DNA of 64,000 bases from Pohlia nutans (lineage: Eukaryota > Streptophyta > Bryopsida > Bryales > Mniaceae): positions 19,706,072-19,770,071 of the forward strand of contig CM040097.1 of NCBI GenBank assembly GCA_022496805.1, given 5' to 3'. Shown one piece after another: positions 10,801 to 23,660 of the stretch. The translations under genes were made by a program, and so were the position numbers. Every line of letters starts with the position of its first letter. The stretch's first letter is position 1. The notes beneath the pieces are model-generated. The model was not told the origin of the DNA and did not search any database. It was given only the letters and a program-made list of their open reading frames with translations.

Positions 10801-13800
10801 AAAAAATTAGTGTAGATAGAATAGTATCAAAAATATAAAACACGTCATGTTACTATGTACATGATAAATCTAAAATGCCAAACACCTAATTTATTAAGAT
10901 CATCTTAAACGCCAAATCTTAACATCTCCCATCAATGCTTATTCATTGAACTTGCAAAGCAATAAATGAAGTATATTTTCTATCATGATAGACACAAGCA
11001 TATGGAGATAAAAATCTTCTATTTATTTTATGGTAGGTTATAGAATTGGGAGATTGATATGGAAAGATAATTCCAAAGTAGCAAAATCAAAAATAAATTT
11101 CTAATGCCAACATAATTTTTGTCTAAAATGACAAGACGTAATGATGATTCACGTAAAACCTAAAGGTAACAAGTCTTAGTTCTATATGTGCTGGATTTTT
11201 TTGTTTTACAAATGTGATATTTCTTTGCTACAATAAAGTTGGAAATGACATTTTTAACAAATCTCCGAAAAAGCAACCCCTTCCAAAATAGTTCAAGTCA
11301 TCCTTTGGAGTTTTTCATTTGCAAAAGTAATCAACATAAAGTAAGAAAAATACATCAAATACATTTGTGTATTCTACAGTCAACAAAACTTTGATCATCT
11401 ATAAATTCATGAAATTTGGTTCAATCATGTTGTTATTTTTTGGTTTAAATTTTTTCTAACTTAAGTTTAACCTCATCATTTAATTTAAGAAAAACAAAAA
11501 TTTAGTCCTAGAATCATTTTTGATGACTTACTAGATGAAAGCAAAGTAAACCGAACCAATAAAGTCTTCTTTAATGCTAAAATTACAATTTTCTTGGTCG
11601 AAGGCCAAAAATTACTACTAAAAAGTCATATATTTAAGTTCTAATTTGATTGGGCCTTCCATTGTCCTATTAGGTACTTAAATCCAAAGTTTCAAATTAA
11701 AATATTAAAAAAAGGTTACTAAAAGTAAAGCTTGAAAATAGATGTCTAAATCAAAATTTGGCAGCAAATCAAATGAATTGAATCATGTTCAATATGAATA
11801 AAAAGTATAAATTCTTTAAGTTCATTGTGCATTTGAAGGCTCCAAACAAAAAAAATTGAAAAAATAAATATTTAATGCAATTTCAACTTGTTGTATATCT
11901 ATTTTTCAATTTAGTTGGAACTACTTTTCCAATTTTAACTACTTTAACCTTACTATAAGACACACAAATACTTATTGAAAATGAATTCTGCAAAAAAATT
12001 GAAGACTTTGTTAAACATTGTATCTTTTATTGTGTCCGAAAAAAATTCACAAAAAGTAACATTTTAATGGATTTTTGGACTTTGCATTGTTGCTTCCTCA
12101 CAAGGATCGCAAGTGGTTCACTTTACCATGTTTTCACTCTATTTTATAATAATAAGAAAATTTGTTATTGAAGTCAATTGGTATAAGAAATCACATCTCT
12201 AGTTTCATTTTGGTGTTGAGTATAATGTGCTAAAACAATTTCACAATAGATTTAACAAAAGAGGTGAAAATGTTGCTCCAAAATGACCAAAAACTTGTAT
12301 CCTATCTATACATTAAGATAAGATGTTTGTTTGTTTGTTTGTTTGTTTTGTTTCATATGTTGAGATCTCCCGAACCGCGCATTCCCTGGTTGTGTTTTTA
12401 GTACGAGGAGGGGTGCATAGAGTTTGTTTCGTCGCGTTGGGGCCAACGTTGTGAAAGTTATGGATTTTCGAGAGATATTCGTCATTATAAATTGAATTAA
12501 AATTTGAAAAATTATTCTAAGGAAAAAGGCAAAAGCACGGGGAATACAAGGAGCAGTAGGAAACATAAGTATATATAGCTACTGAGTATATTATATGTAA
12601 TATAGTGACATTGAATATCCAAGTAAACGGATAACGATAATGGAGATTCCACAACCTTCTTCTACAACGTTAAAAATAAACATAAATATCGAAATAATTG
12701 CAGAATCATGCAAAGTAAGACGACCTCATCTTTATTTCACGTGTTTTCCTGTAGTCATAATATTCAAGATAATCATCATGTAAAATATAAAACTGACACA
12801 TTTATATATGTAAATATCTATATAAATTAACACAATTAGTTTTATGAATAAAAATATTTATTAAAAAAATAAAATAAAAAAGTGTATATATATATATATA
12901 TGTATATGTATACTAATAAATTTAATTCATTAAATGCATTAGTCAAACCCTATCAACTTTTGTATTTTCATATCATTGTGGTAATATTTAATTGAGTGCA
13001 TGAGTTTCTTTTAACTTTATACTAAAGTTTGTTCTAGAATTGTATTTACTAGTAAACATTTTATGTCTTCTATATACAACACACAATTCGCTATTTACAC
13101 ACTTGACCATATAATCATGCACTTGGCCCCCATGCGCATAATTTTTTTTGTCTAATTTTCTTTTTTAAATCGACGATTTTTGTCTTTCTACAATCCTTTA
13201 CATTGTAAACAAAGAAGTCTTTTATGTATATTTTATTCATATATTTATCTTTTCTATTATCTTTTCTTTTATCTTGTTTTCTTTCTTGTCTTCTTTATTG
13301 TCTTCTTCTTGTCTTTTTTCTTGTCATCCTTCTTGTCTTCCTTCTTGTCATTTTTTTTCTTCTATTTTTTCTTCAGTTGTAGTTGCTGAACTCTAAACGG
13401 CAGCAGCAAAGAGTTTTTATTGCATGGTCAAAATTTAGTTGGCTTAAGATGTTCAATTTTTTTGATGTGTATATCTCACTAAGTAATGACTATTTAAAAA
13501 AATAAGCAACTCCAATAGATGGTTTGGGAAAGTTTGGGAAATTTTAGATCATCCTTCAATACAATTTGTATGTAGCAAGGGTTTCAATCTCCAATGGTCA
13601 ATGCAGATCAAACAATACACTAAGAAACCTTGTTTGTAAGCTCTCTCTGGAGTCCACATCCAAAACCACAAACCTATGATACAGAAATCACAAAATCAAA
13701 TTCACTTCCAACAGTCCCACAAGATAAAACTTTAGAACACTATCACTATAAAATGAAAAGTTTCACAAACTTGAAATATAGCTTCAAAATAGCTATAATT

Positions 13801-14309
13801 TTTTTTACAAACTTGTGATATAGCTTCAAAATAGCTAGTCAATGTATGTACTTTCAAATGCAATTAAAAAAACCGATGAGACTAATCGCTGCTATCATCC
13901 TCATGTTCATTTGCAACTCTCTAATGTACTCATTGATCATCAATATCATCCTCATAATCCTTTGTAAACTCATCAACACTATCATCATCACTAGTGAGGA
14001 GAAGTTCATATGCATAGGTGATGTTCCCTTTCTTTTTTGTTGCCAAGTTGAATTTTTGTTAATTGATTTATAATTTCAATTTTCCCAAAAGTGCTACATT
14101 TTTGAAGCCTTGAAATACATCAAACATAAGATTTATGTCATACCCACCTTGATAATTAGAACAACCATACAGCCAAATATAAAGGAAAACAAAACACAAA
14201 TTAAAAAAAAAGAACTCAAAAACTTTAAAACAATTTCAAGTGTCATACCTTGGTAAATTCATGCTCCAAGCACTTATTATAAAAATTCAAGGCGTTTTTT
14301 CTCATTGAT
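7810..14309. other. AT-rich intergenic region with minor repeats
   Basis: No gene. Weak items: a possible inverted-repeat element at 8376-8742, with ends sharing TGGGGT and CATCAATAAA; an 85-bp Stowaway-like element at 9688-9772; a TTTG microsatellite at about 12325-12350; a TA microsatellite at about 12881-12905; a pyrimidine-rich TCTTCTTGTCTT-type tract at 13249-13376; and a 40-bp tandem duplication containing ATAGCTTCAAAATAGCTA near 13767-13838. Confidence 0.45.
9688..9772. mobile_element. Stowaway-like MITE (85 bp), tentative
   Basis: The left end CTCCTTCTGTTTCCAAATTA resembles the plant Stowaway terminus. The right end, reverse-complemented, reads GTCCCTTTGTTCCAAAATAA. A TA lies next to the left end; the right flank is less clear. 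Confidence 0.45.
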
Positions 14310-15410
14310 TTAGGAGTGTAGGGACCAAAGGGATGGCTCAAAGCATTCTGTGACAAGGTTATGTACAGGGCTAACTTTCAAAGTTGCAATAACATGTAAA
14401 ATTGGAGAAGATGTAGGGAGTGATGTTGAGTCATCTTCCAAGTTGCTAATCCCTTCATTCATCACAACTCTGAAAAAGCCCTCTATTTCCTCCTTCAAAG
14501 CATTGAGTTTCTTAGTCTCATATTCAAAATCTGCATGACAATCATACAAAATAGAAATGGCTTCGGCAAATACACCAAAGGGAATAGTTTCCATCCACAT
14601 CAAACCCTTTGCGATGGGCATTCCATAGGTGGCTGCTCCCTTCTCTGCAAACTTTCTAAATTACCATTACAATTCAAATATCACTTAATAATCATTTTCA
14701 ACAGCCATATGTTTTTTTTTCTAAAATATAAAAAACCTCATTCAATAAAGAAGACAGTTTAAAGGAGTTAAAAATTTCTTTTTAAGAAGAGATGCCATAA
14801 TTATAAAAATAAAACTCTTCAGAACTTTCATTTTATGTATCATATTGGAATAATTTAAAGCTTTTCATGTATATAATTATAGAGTTTTTCAACTAAATCC
14901 TAGTTTTTTTTTAATTTGTTTTATAAAAAGCACAAAAAACTTTATAGATTTTGCATTGCAATACTAATTGGAATTGCACAAAATAAATTTTATTTGAAAT
15001 AGATTAAGTCACTTACTTAAACTTCTTGACAACACTTTGATGTTGCTTTAGTCCACCATATGCATGCAAGATTTCACTGAAACTTTGATCAAGGGTTTTG
15101 TGAGCTTCAAAGCATATGAGCATCATGTGATTATCGTGAATCACCATAAAATCGCTGAGGATAACTCTTTTGATCTTCAAAGGGCCTTCAGAAATCAGGA
15201 TTGGCCACCAAAAAATTTCTGTCTCCAACAGTTGGATCTGATAAAGTCCTCATATTTTGAAATTGTAGAAAACCTCTATTAAAAACTCGTCTGACTCTTC
15301 TATAGAGTCCTCCGCATCCGGGTGGATCAAAGACACTACACAATCACTGCTACTTTTGGCCTTTTTGAGAGGGGGGATGCTGTCGTGTGAGCGGTGAGCG
15401 GTGAGCAGTG
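14310..15410 (-). pseudogene. Unidentified decayed multi-exon coding region
   Basis: Minus-strand frames look coding but are not recognised. The first piece (about 15290-15410) has a basic PLKKAK patch then an acidic tail (DAEDSIEESDEF). The second (15013-15228) reads FWWPILISEGPLK onward to LKQHQSVVKKF. The third (14310-14655) follows an AG acceptor-like site and reads KFAEKGAATYGMPIAKGL onward. A stop separates the first two pieces. It lies downstream of the ParB/methylase pseudogene on the same strand and could be further remains of that gene or an independent one. No function is proposed. Confidence 0.35.
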
Positions 15411-15665
15411 AGCAATAACTTCATAGTTTTTGAAGACTATGTTCATTGAAACAGGCCCTATAACCGCGGTCCGAAAATGAATTCACATGCGAGTTGTCAA
15501 CGGTTTTAATACACAACAAAGACAAATACAAATACAACGGATGGATACAAATATTGTATTGGACTACAAGCGCGGATACGGATCTATTTTGGGCAATACG
15601 TAAATAGAATTTCCAACTGGTGGAGATGAAAAAAATAAATATACATTTGAAAATTGTTAGTATAG

Positions 15666-18600
15666 TCAACTGTAATCGGAGGAGTCGCTAGAACTAGGAG
15701 AACTATCGGAGGAGAAACCAACCTTCGCATCCAAATCTAAGAACCTATGCACTCCTAATCCAACTCTCCTTGATATTGATTGTATACCGCTAGAGCTCTT
15801 GGGAGGTTCTTCTACAAAGGCATGAGCTAATGGCTGTATATAGCAAGGTAGAACAAATGAATCATCTAGACTTTTGATATCCTTCAATAGGCCTCAAATA
15901 CCATGGACCCTTGTACCTTTGCATCATTGGAAGGGGTAGTGCATCAAAAACTGGAAAAGACGTTTCGTAATTGTCAATGAAGAAATGATAGAAGATAAAA
16001 GATAGTAGTAGTAAAGTAAATGAAGCAAGAATTGAGTGAAACTCACTTACAGAATCTCAGTCGTTTGACTTTGACAGCGGGGACGTTGTCGTAGTCGATG
16101 GCAGGAGGAGGTGCCCTCTTCATATAAGATGGAGAAGGGGTAGTCTTAGGGTCCATGAGTGCCTCAAACACTTCTTTGAAGATATCAGAGTCGGGCTCCA
16201 GGGCAATGATATGACGTCCTGTCAGGCGACAAGCATGAATGGAGGCTCCTGCAAAGCAAATCCAGTGCATAGTAATTCAGAATGACACCATGTAGTATAA
16301 GTGATGCCAAAATCAAATTTTGTATAGTGTACACTCACCAGTAGACGCATTGTAATCCAGCACCACATCTCCAGGGTCAGAGGAAGTTTCAATGAGGATT
16401 TGCAGAAATCGGGGATCCTTCTCACGGGCACTCCTCCACGGAATACTCCCATTCATCAATTGGATTTTGGAAGTGGTGAAATTGTGTAGGAGATCGTCAA
16501 CTTCTTAATCAATTCCTACGTCCTGCACCTCATGAATGATTCGCAGCACAAATTTGGATTGAACTAGAGTGTCCCTGATGCTCTCCCGGACAAATAACAG
16601 CACCCAAAAGCGTCGTGTTTGCATTCGCAAAGTTGAAATGTTATTTTCAATATTATACAAAGAATCATGATGAGTGGGAGAAATTAATGAATAACGGAGA
16701 AGTATGTAAGGGAGGTGACAAAAGCATTACCGTGCGCGCAGGATCTCTGAGAGAGGTCAGACGAAGCTTGTTATTGCCCCACCAATCCTTGTACATATTG
16801 TAGCCATATAGAGTAGCCCAACTGAGCACATCCTTGCGTATAGAAGGACTCTTAGGAAGGAACATTAGGATAGCTCCATCATTGGACACGTGCTACACGG
16901 CATAGGCAAACAGGGTCTCCACAAAGTCGTCAACAATGGTCTTGTTCTAGTGGGGAATTGTAGTGGACGGATTAGAAATGCCAAGGACAAGAAGGTTGTC
17001 CGAGATATCTGCAATGAGCATATCCAGGCATGCATCGAGATTCACCACGTCCTCTAACTTGCGAGGTTTTGATTTCCCTACCTGGAAGCAATTAAAACAG
17101 AGGTATTCAAGGTTAGAAACGTTGTCGTGCAAACATTCCTAATATAAGAAGAAACAATTATGACATCTCAATACAAAATTCTGGAAAATACCTTTTTAGC
17201 AAACTCTAGAATTTGAGTCCACGAAGCTGGTGTCAAGTCACCTTTGAGCTTCAACTCTCCAAGCGAGATGAGGGACTTGTTGAGAATTAGAGCTTGGGAG
17301 TGGATGCTGTGTTTGCGAACGCCGAGGGAACACTGAGCAGCAACCTGGGACGGCAAAAATTCAATGAAGACACAGTGGGATGGAAGTTTGATCGGTTAGC
17401 ATTGGCGATCTCTCCAGAACGTAGCTGTACTGGAGTAACTGCGACACGGGGTGGGGCTGCATCTCTAGGCTCTGGCTTGGTCTTCTTGGCAGAGTCAGCG
17501 GCAACAGATGATTTGGAACCCTTTGTCTTACCCCGCTTGCCTTTCTTAGGCTCTGCTATAATGGGCTCCAATGCTGTATGAAGATCATCGTCGTCATCCT
17601 CCAGAATTTCAACTTGAATTGAAGGATGTGACCCCGCATTAGCTGCCTTCTTTTCATCTTCTTCCTCTGTTGGAGCGTAGTTCTTAGCACACTCAACATA
17701 CCATGGGGAAGCCTGAAGCTCAGTGAGCTTGAAAGCACGAAATTGGGTTGCAGTAAAAACACAAGAAGGCAAGAATTTATCAAGCCAGGCACCAAATAAT
17801 TTTGGCATAACCTTGCGTTCAATGGCACCCTTGTCAAATAGCTCTCTCTTGACGTACCTAACAGAACAACAAAGAGGAAATTGCATTCAATGATGAGTAC
17901 GCCATATAAGAGCCAAACAAAGGCACAATCGAAAGTGGAAACAAATCGCAATAGCACTTGAGGGATGAGGTTTCAAGAAGAACGTATGTATAATACTCTA
18001 ATATCTTGTGTTTGGGTGTAATTGTCAATCTGTAATTCGTGCACTTTAACCACACATGTATTTCCGAAATCTGACTGATAGGTTACAACTTTATAATAGC
18101 AAGGTTGCATTCTCATTGATGATAAGCAGATTATTATGATGGAGTGTAAGAATACAGAAATTGAATCAAACCTGTACATAAAGCGCTTTACAGGATTAGT
18201 AGTCCCTTCTTGGTCCTTGAATGCTAGTATGCAAGAGTAGCAATTGTTTTTCTTGAACAAAAAGTAAAAGGCTCGATCCCATACCACAATGCGCCATTTC
18301 TCAACGTATTCCACAATTTTGTCCAAGTTTGGCCCGACTCCCCAATCAATGTGAATACCTTCGGAGTCCTATGCGGTCATGACTTCCGATGTAACGGAGT
18401 CCTCCAACTGATTCCAGTAATAGAGCAATATGAGAAAGAATCAAAATGTACAGTACAAAGCTTCAGTAGAAAGGATGAGTTTAGGGAAGGCATTTGTAGG
18501 TCCAATGAAGAAGTACGGTCTGAAGCTGCAATTAAAGAGAATTGATAATCGAAAGATGAAGTGAACATAATTCAAATAGAACCCTGGGAATGAAAGCAAG

Positions 18601-20402
18601 AAAATAACTCCTTCAAGTAATTCAAGAGCGAAACAGATTTGTACCTCTACCCAGAACGCAGCTCGTGGAAGCCAACTCTCAAGGGTTGCATCAGTGAACT
18701 TTGAAGGTGGGAAGTGCAGAGCCTCTCGAGACATGTCAGATGAGTTTCACCATTTGAGCCATCGGACTCGGAATTGAGGCTGGACCATAGTTGTAGATAC
18801 CTTCTGAAGCTTCTCGGGTGTCATCTCTGGCTTTTCTTTGGCGCTCCAATGGGCATTAGTCTGTGATGATAAAATGTTACTGAAATGAACTAGACACAAA
18901 ATGTAAAATGAATGAAATGAAATGTACTACAAACAATTTAAAAGAGGAACAAGCTTAAGATGTAGTGATATACCTCTGCAAGAAATTGCGGTCCATGCTT
19001 GGGATTAGCAATGGAGATGTTTTGTCCTTCACTACCGCTTTGTAAGCCCGATGCATTGCGTCTCTTAGTCCACCTACTGATCTCACGTCTGCGGGAGTGT
19101 TTTCGTAGTACAGCTCACAAGCCTCGTTGGACACGGCAGAGATGTCATGCTACTCACATATCAAAGAAGGTAAGAAGTTGGTTTAGTGTGAAAAAGAAAA
19201 GAAAAAAGGAGGCAAGTAAATCAGTGTATGGACAATGGGTTTTCGAAATTCATTTCCGATACAGAAATGTGATAAAGACATCCTTGGTCAAAAAGATGCC
19301 AAGAGAAAAGTGGCTTCATATTCTCGCATCTCTTGTATTCCTCCGGAGTCAGCAAAGATTTAAAATTAAAGAGTGACAATTGACCGAAGCTGCTCATACA
19401 GTGTAGCATGTGAATCATGTTCGTTTTCACGTGGGAATGCTCCATAGACCTAATCAATTTCAACAAACAAGCTGTTACAACATTTCTACAATTATTGCAA
19501 AGCCAATATCCAAAGTACACAAAGCCATGCAGTACCTATTAATGTCGTTCATGGTGACAATGAGAACTCCCGTGTGGCCAAACATCACCAGGAGTTGGGC
19601 TTCCACAGCATAATGCCAAGATAGCTCAGAACTATGTCTGGATGCAAAATAGGGATACCAGGCAATGAGTCTATGATTCCCGTCCCACACAAAAAACATC
19701 TTGTTGGAAAGGAAAGCAAGGTCTGGGTCGCGATTCAATGAATCCTCAAATTCGGAGTTCCTTTGAATCCAGTGATCATTCCATGAAGCTCGGTGAGGTC
19801 ACTCTTTGTATTTTTTGAGTATCACGTGTGAACAAGGGGTATTTAAAAGTATCCTAAATTTTAAAATTAATTCTTACTATAATTAGTAATACTTTGAGAA
19901 TATTCTCATTTTAATTCTTGTAATCAATTGTGAGCATCCTATATTAATGTAAATCATTTATAAAATTTACTTTCAAAGATTTATTTGGATCCTATCTTTG
20001 TTCGCACGTTGTTACATAATATTTGGAAGTGACCTCCCCGAGCCATGAAGCCTTGACCTCGTCCGTAACGTCCATGGAAATTCCTTGATCGTTTGTAGTG
20101 GAGACGTAGAAACACCTATCTCTTCCTCTGTAGCCAGCCTAGAAATCTTGTTCTAGCCTCCTGATATCCAACTGCAAAACTGGTCTAACAAGTGGGAGTG
20201 CAACCAACCTACACAAAGGAATTACAAGTTGGCATTTTGATGTGTTTGGCATAAATATTAGACTCTGAATCAGCCCATTAGAATTCAACTTCTGACTCAT
20301 CCTAATCTGCGATTCTGTGTCATCCAAGGACATAGAACCGTCTACTCGAGTGTCCTCCATAGTGTCCTCCATAGTGTCCTCGTGCACGTTTGCAGCACCC
20401 TG
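15666..20402 (-). pseudogene. ParB-like domain joined to N4/N6 DNA methylase-like domain, decayed multi-exon gene
   Basis: Exons, 5' to 3' on the minus strand, from GT-AG sites and frame: about 20402-20215 (acidic, repeated MEDT), 20208-19536, about 19449-19221, 19149-18974, 18860-18645, about 18407-18172, 17857-17192, 17081-16731, about 16620-16339, 16248-16051, 15950-15666. Exon 2 carries a ParB/sulfiredoxin-like core (VWDGNHRLIAW, about 19660-19692). The exon 9/10 join carries methylase motif I (DVVLDYNAST then GASIHACRLTGRHIIALE). Exon 8 holds a motif IV-like site, here ISNPST instead of D/N/S-PP-Y/F/W. The last exon ends in an acidic Ser-rich tail. Broken: TAG 20139-20141, TGA 18747-18749, TAG 18369-18371, TAGs at 16947-16949 and 16893-16895, TAA 16505-16507, frameshifts near 17355 and 15895, a lost acceptor near 16620, and an element inserted at 19789-20042. 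Known: ParB-methylase fusions occur in bacteria and phages. The eukaryotic gene structure is seen; the function is inferred. Confidence 0.7.
19789..20042. mobile_element. hAT-like MITE, copy A, inside the ParB-domain exon
   Basis: The ends are CTCGGTGAGGTCACT and, reverse-complemented, CTCGGGGAGGTCACT. Both sides carry the 8-bp duplication CCATGAAG (19781-19788 and 20043-20050). It is 254 bp long. Removing the element and one duplication joins minus-strand codons DEVKASW and NDHWIQRN in one frame, which proves insertion into an existing exon. It belongs with copy E at 36160-36401. Confidence 0.85.
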
Positions 20403-20896
20403 CAAAAATGGAACCAATGCAAAATTTGGAAATCTAAAGGACGCGTATTGGAGCTAGCTCTTACGGCACCACATCGACCGATTTATGCTAGTCCAATCAT
20501 TAGTATAGGTCTTTGAGTCATTTCATAATCCACAACAGAAAATGAAGCCCTTTATTGGAGGGGATCAAAAATTAAATATAGTGGAGATAATGAAGACTGT
20601 AGACCAAATTCAACTGCATGCTGATCAACTAGTGAGTAGCCACCATTTCACCTTTTGTTTCAATGTCTACATCGATTTCACTCTTCCCATTTATTTGCGT
20701 TTGAAGTCAAATCAACAAGTCATAATTCTCGTACTTCCCTTACACCACGATTGACATTATGTGGCTGCATTCAATTAGCCATCTCATTGCAAGCAGCATC
20801 ATGCGATTCAAGTACTATAAATGGACCCTTTACAAACTCAACAAAAGTCTAGGAAGTTATTGCAAGTCTAGGATGTTGATGTGAAACTTCCAGATC

Positions 20897-21130
20897 CCAC
20901 TTCCTTCCAGATTTTAGTACCTCCGCTTTCCACTTTGAACATGCACTTCAAGGGAGCAGCAAGGTACTGGGATCTGGAAGGAAGTGGAAGAAGCAAGGTA
21001 CGTAAGCTACAAGGATTAGAGAGCAGCAAGGTACCCGGAGTTGCTCCGTACTGAGTTGCTCATTCGAGTAGCTACGTACGGAGCTGCTCCCAGGAGCAGC
21101 TTGGTACCAAGGTGCTCCAATGATACTCAC
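20897..21130. repeat. Inverted repeat and clustered GGTAC-centred palindromes
   Basis: CCACTTCCTTCCAGAT at 20897-20912 is repeated inverted at 20972-20987. The following 150 bp hold four variants of AGCAGCAAGGTAC and several palindromes (GGTACC, GTACGTAC-like, TTGGTACCAA). No coding content. Function unknown. Confidence 0.5.
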
Positions 21131-22379
21131 ATGTCTGATGGGCTCACCAAGCTCAACATCCCACAACCTAAACCCAAATGCAAGTTTCTAATTTTCTAAG
21201 AGTCTTTACATATAGAACTCTTGAGCTCTCCTTTTCTCTTGTTATATTGCTACTTTTTGATTGCATCCCCACATGAAAACTGGCTCATTTAAAGGTCGAT
21301 TAACCCTTAAAGACTTTCATGTAACTAGCATCAATAATGAATGAATCGATGGTGAGAAGGGAAGGCAGACCTCCAACTTACAAAAGCGCCCAATCAATTC
21401 AATGACTCACCTCCAAAAGTGCACAAACAACTCATTGACTCACCTCCAAAAGTGCCCAAACTCACGAGGCTACAAACGATGCAAACGTCATGAAATGCAA
21501 TCTGTCTCGCAAAGCTCGTTGAAAGGAGATTTGTAAGCAAAGAAAAGGGAATTATAATGCTCCAGCACAAATTCTGTGTGGGTTGATTGAGATCCAGAAA
21601 TACTCCGATCAAAAAATGAGAGTGTGAACTGTCGAGACGGTCCACTCTCGCGGTAAAATCTTACCGCGGTCTTTTGCGTATTTTTATGCCGTTAATATTT
21701 CTAAGTGCAGCTGTTTAGCTGAGTAATTATTTCGGTGAAATTCCTAGTTCATTTTACTAGGATTTTCCCACGCCAGTTTTTATTCCTATTTTCTAAGTGT
21801 TTTCGCTCTATTTTGTGTTCTAACCGGCTAATCGTGGGTTTTTGGAGTATTTTGTGGTATTTGGTATTTGGTATTTGGTATTTTAGTATAGGAACGCTTG
21901 GGAAATTCCCGAGGTCCTACTTCCTAGTCTAGATGTCCCCGGTAACTTGAGTTTAACTAGGAGTTTAGGGGTAGTTTTTTAGTGTTAATTTTCTGGATGA
22001 TCTTGTGATAGATGAAGTTTCGGGTTTGGATGAAGCTGCGTGGGATTTTGAAATCCCACCCTGTCGATGTTTGGAGAGAGTTGTTTTTGGGATCGGGATC
22101 GCGTTTTTTGAGAAAAAGGAGTGTTACTGAGATTTTGGTAGAAGGATTAGGTCGGATTTTGGGTAGTGAGGAGGTGTAGTTTTGGTTGTTGAAAAACTAG
22201 GACATTTTTGGTTCTCTTTGGCTGTGAGCCATTAGAGAGTGCAAGTTAGTTGGTAGGTGCAAGAAAACAGAGAAAAGAGAAAAGTTCCGGGGAAGGGTTA
22301 CGATCCAGTTGGAGAGTTCCAAAAAACGAGCAAGATCACAAGCAGCAATCGAGGGTGCGGCAGTACTGGGTCAAGACGA

Positions 22380-22750
22380 CAGCAACTGCAATGATTAGGT
22401 GGAGCAACGACGATCAGGGTGGGACGATTACGGCGAGTACGGTGGAACGCGGAGGCGACGGAAATCGGCGTTGACGGTCGCGGCAGCTGGGCGTGGGTCG
22501 GAGCCGAGGGCGACGACGGCAGCGATCAAGTCGAAGGCGCGGCTGCATCGGCGAGCTCCAACAACAGCGACGATGGCCAGGATGACCACGAGCACGGAAG
22601 GGGACAGCAGCGATCACGGCCACGACGATCGTGACAGGAGGGCGAAGGCGACCATCCTGGGGAGCAACGGCGAGGACGATCGGGCAGGCGGCAACAGCTT
22701 CACAGACACCTCCGTGATATTACGGAGGTGCCAGGGTGATATTACGGAAG
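22380..22750. other. GC-rich island with repeated GTGATATTACGGA
   Basis: About 350 bp are strongly GC-rich while the surroundings are AT-rich. Open frames run on both strands but with low-complexity content (Arg, Ala, Thr, Asp), so I do not call a gene. At the right edge GTGATATTACGGA occurs twice, about 24 bp apart, and the first copy forms part of the palindrome TCCGTGATATTACGGA. Confidence 0.5.
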
Positions 22751-23079
22751 GGGTATCCCCTTCCTTCACCCCCTTCAACTTATTATACTAAGTCAATGAA
22801 AATTGGTGCATTGAAGTAATTTAGGTTAGGAAGAACTTTGGGATTTTAGTTGGTAATTTTTGTTACCCATACTCTATTGGTTTATTTATGAGATTGTGTC
22901 CCAAGTAAGTGGGGTGATTGGTGTTTAAGCATTGGTTGTAAGCATTGGTTGTGTGAGGGTTGTGCTAGTGGGTAGAGTTTTAAGTCCATGTTTTCCGGTG
23001 TGGTACCGCGCGCGGAAGCGTTGCCCAATTGTAATCAAAATTAGGGTTTCATAGAAGTTTTAGGTGGCATTCGTCCATG

Positions 23080-23660
23080 GAAGGGCAAATCCACCTAAAT
23101 TGCTATTTTGTTCTCACTCATTTAGGCCCATGGTGAGTACTTTGGTGCTCATGGTCATTTGGTGTGGGATTAATGCAATTGTGATATTCTTTAGGCTAAT
23201 TGTTAAGTGGTTGGTATGCTGCCATTTACAATGAGGGTGCACATTCACCTCAATTGCCACTTTCTTCCACTCATTTAGGCCCGTTTTGAGTACTTGGTAC
23301 TCATGGTCAATTGGTGTGGGATTAATGCAACCGTGGCGTTTTTTAGGTTAATTTGCAACTACGTGTCGTGCTGCCATTTTGGATAGGGGTGCAATTTCCC
23401 CCTATTTAGCCATTTTTACCCCTAAAAACTAACCTCACTTTGAGTACGTGGTACTCATGGTAAATGGTATGTAATTGAGGTCAAATTGGGTGTTTTGGAA
23501 GGTTTTGTGCTTGGGTTTTTTGTGCTGCCATTGCGGATTGGAAGTGGATTTCCACCAATTTGCCCTCATTTGCACCCATTGGGCTCCCATTAGTGTCACT
23601 AGATTTGTATGAGGCTTTAATGCCAACTCGTGGTGCATTGTGTTGCCAAGACCTCGATTG
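23080..23660 (+). repeat. Degenerate tandem repeat, about four units of 150-180 bp
   Basis: Each unit contains GAGTACTTGGTACTCATGGT-like sequence, then a GTGTGGGATTAATGCAA-like string, then GTGCTGCCATT, then CAATTTGCC before the next unit. Divergence rises to the right. Confidence 0.6.

Noticed and set aside
12306..12566. Minus-strand frame next to a TTTG microsatellite, possibly a SINE or LINE tail
   Set aside because: No Pol III boxes or recognisable reverse transcriptase; evidence too thin.
22399..22791. Arg/Ala/Thr-rich open frame in the GC-rich island
   Set aside because: Open frames exist on both strands here because of composition; codon content is low-complexity.
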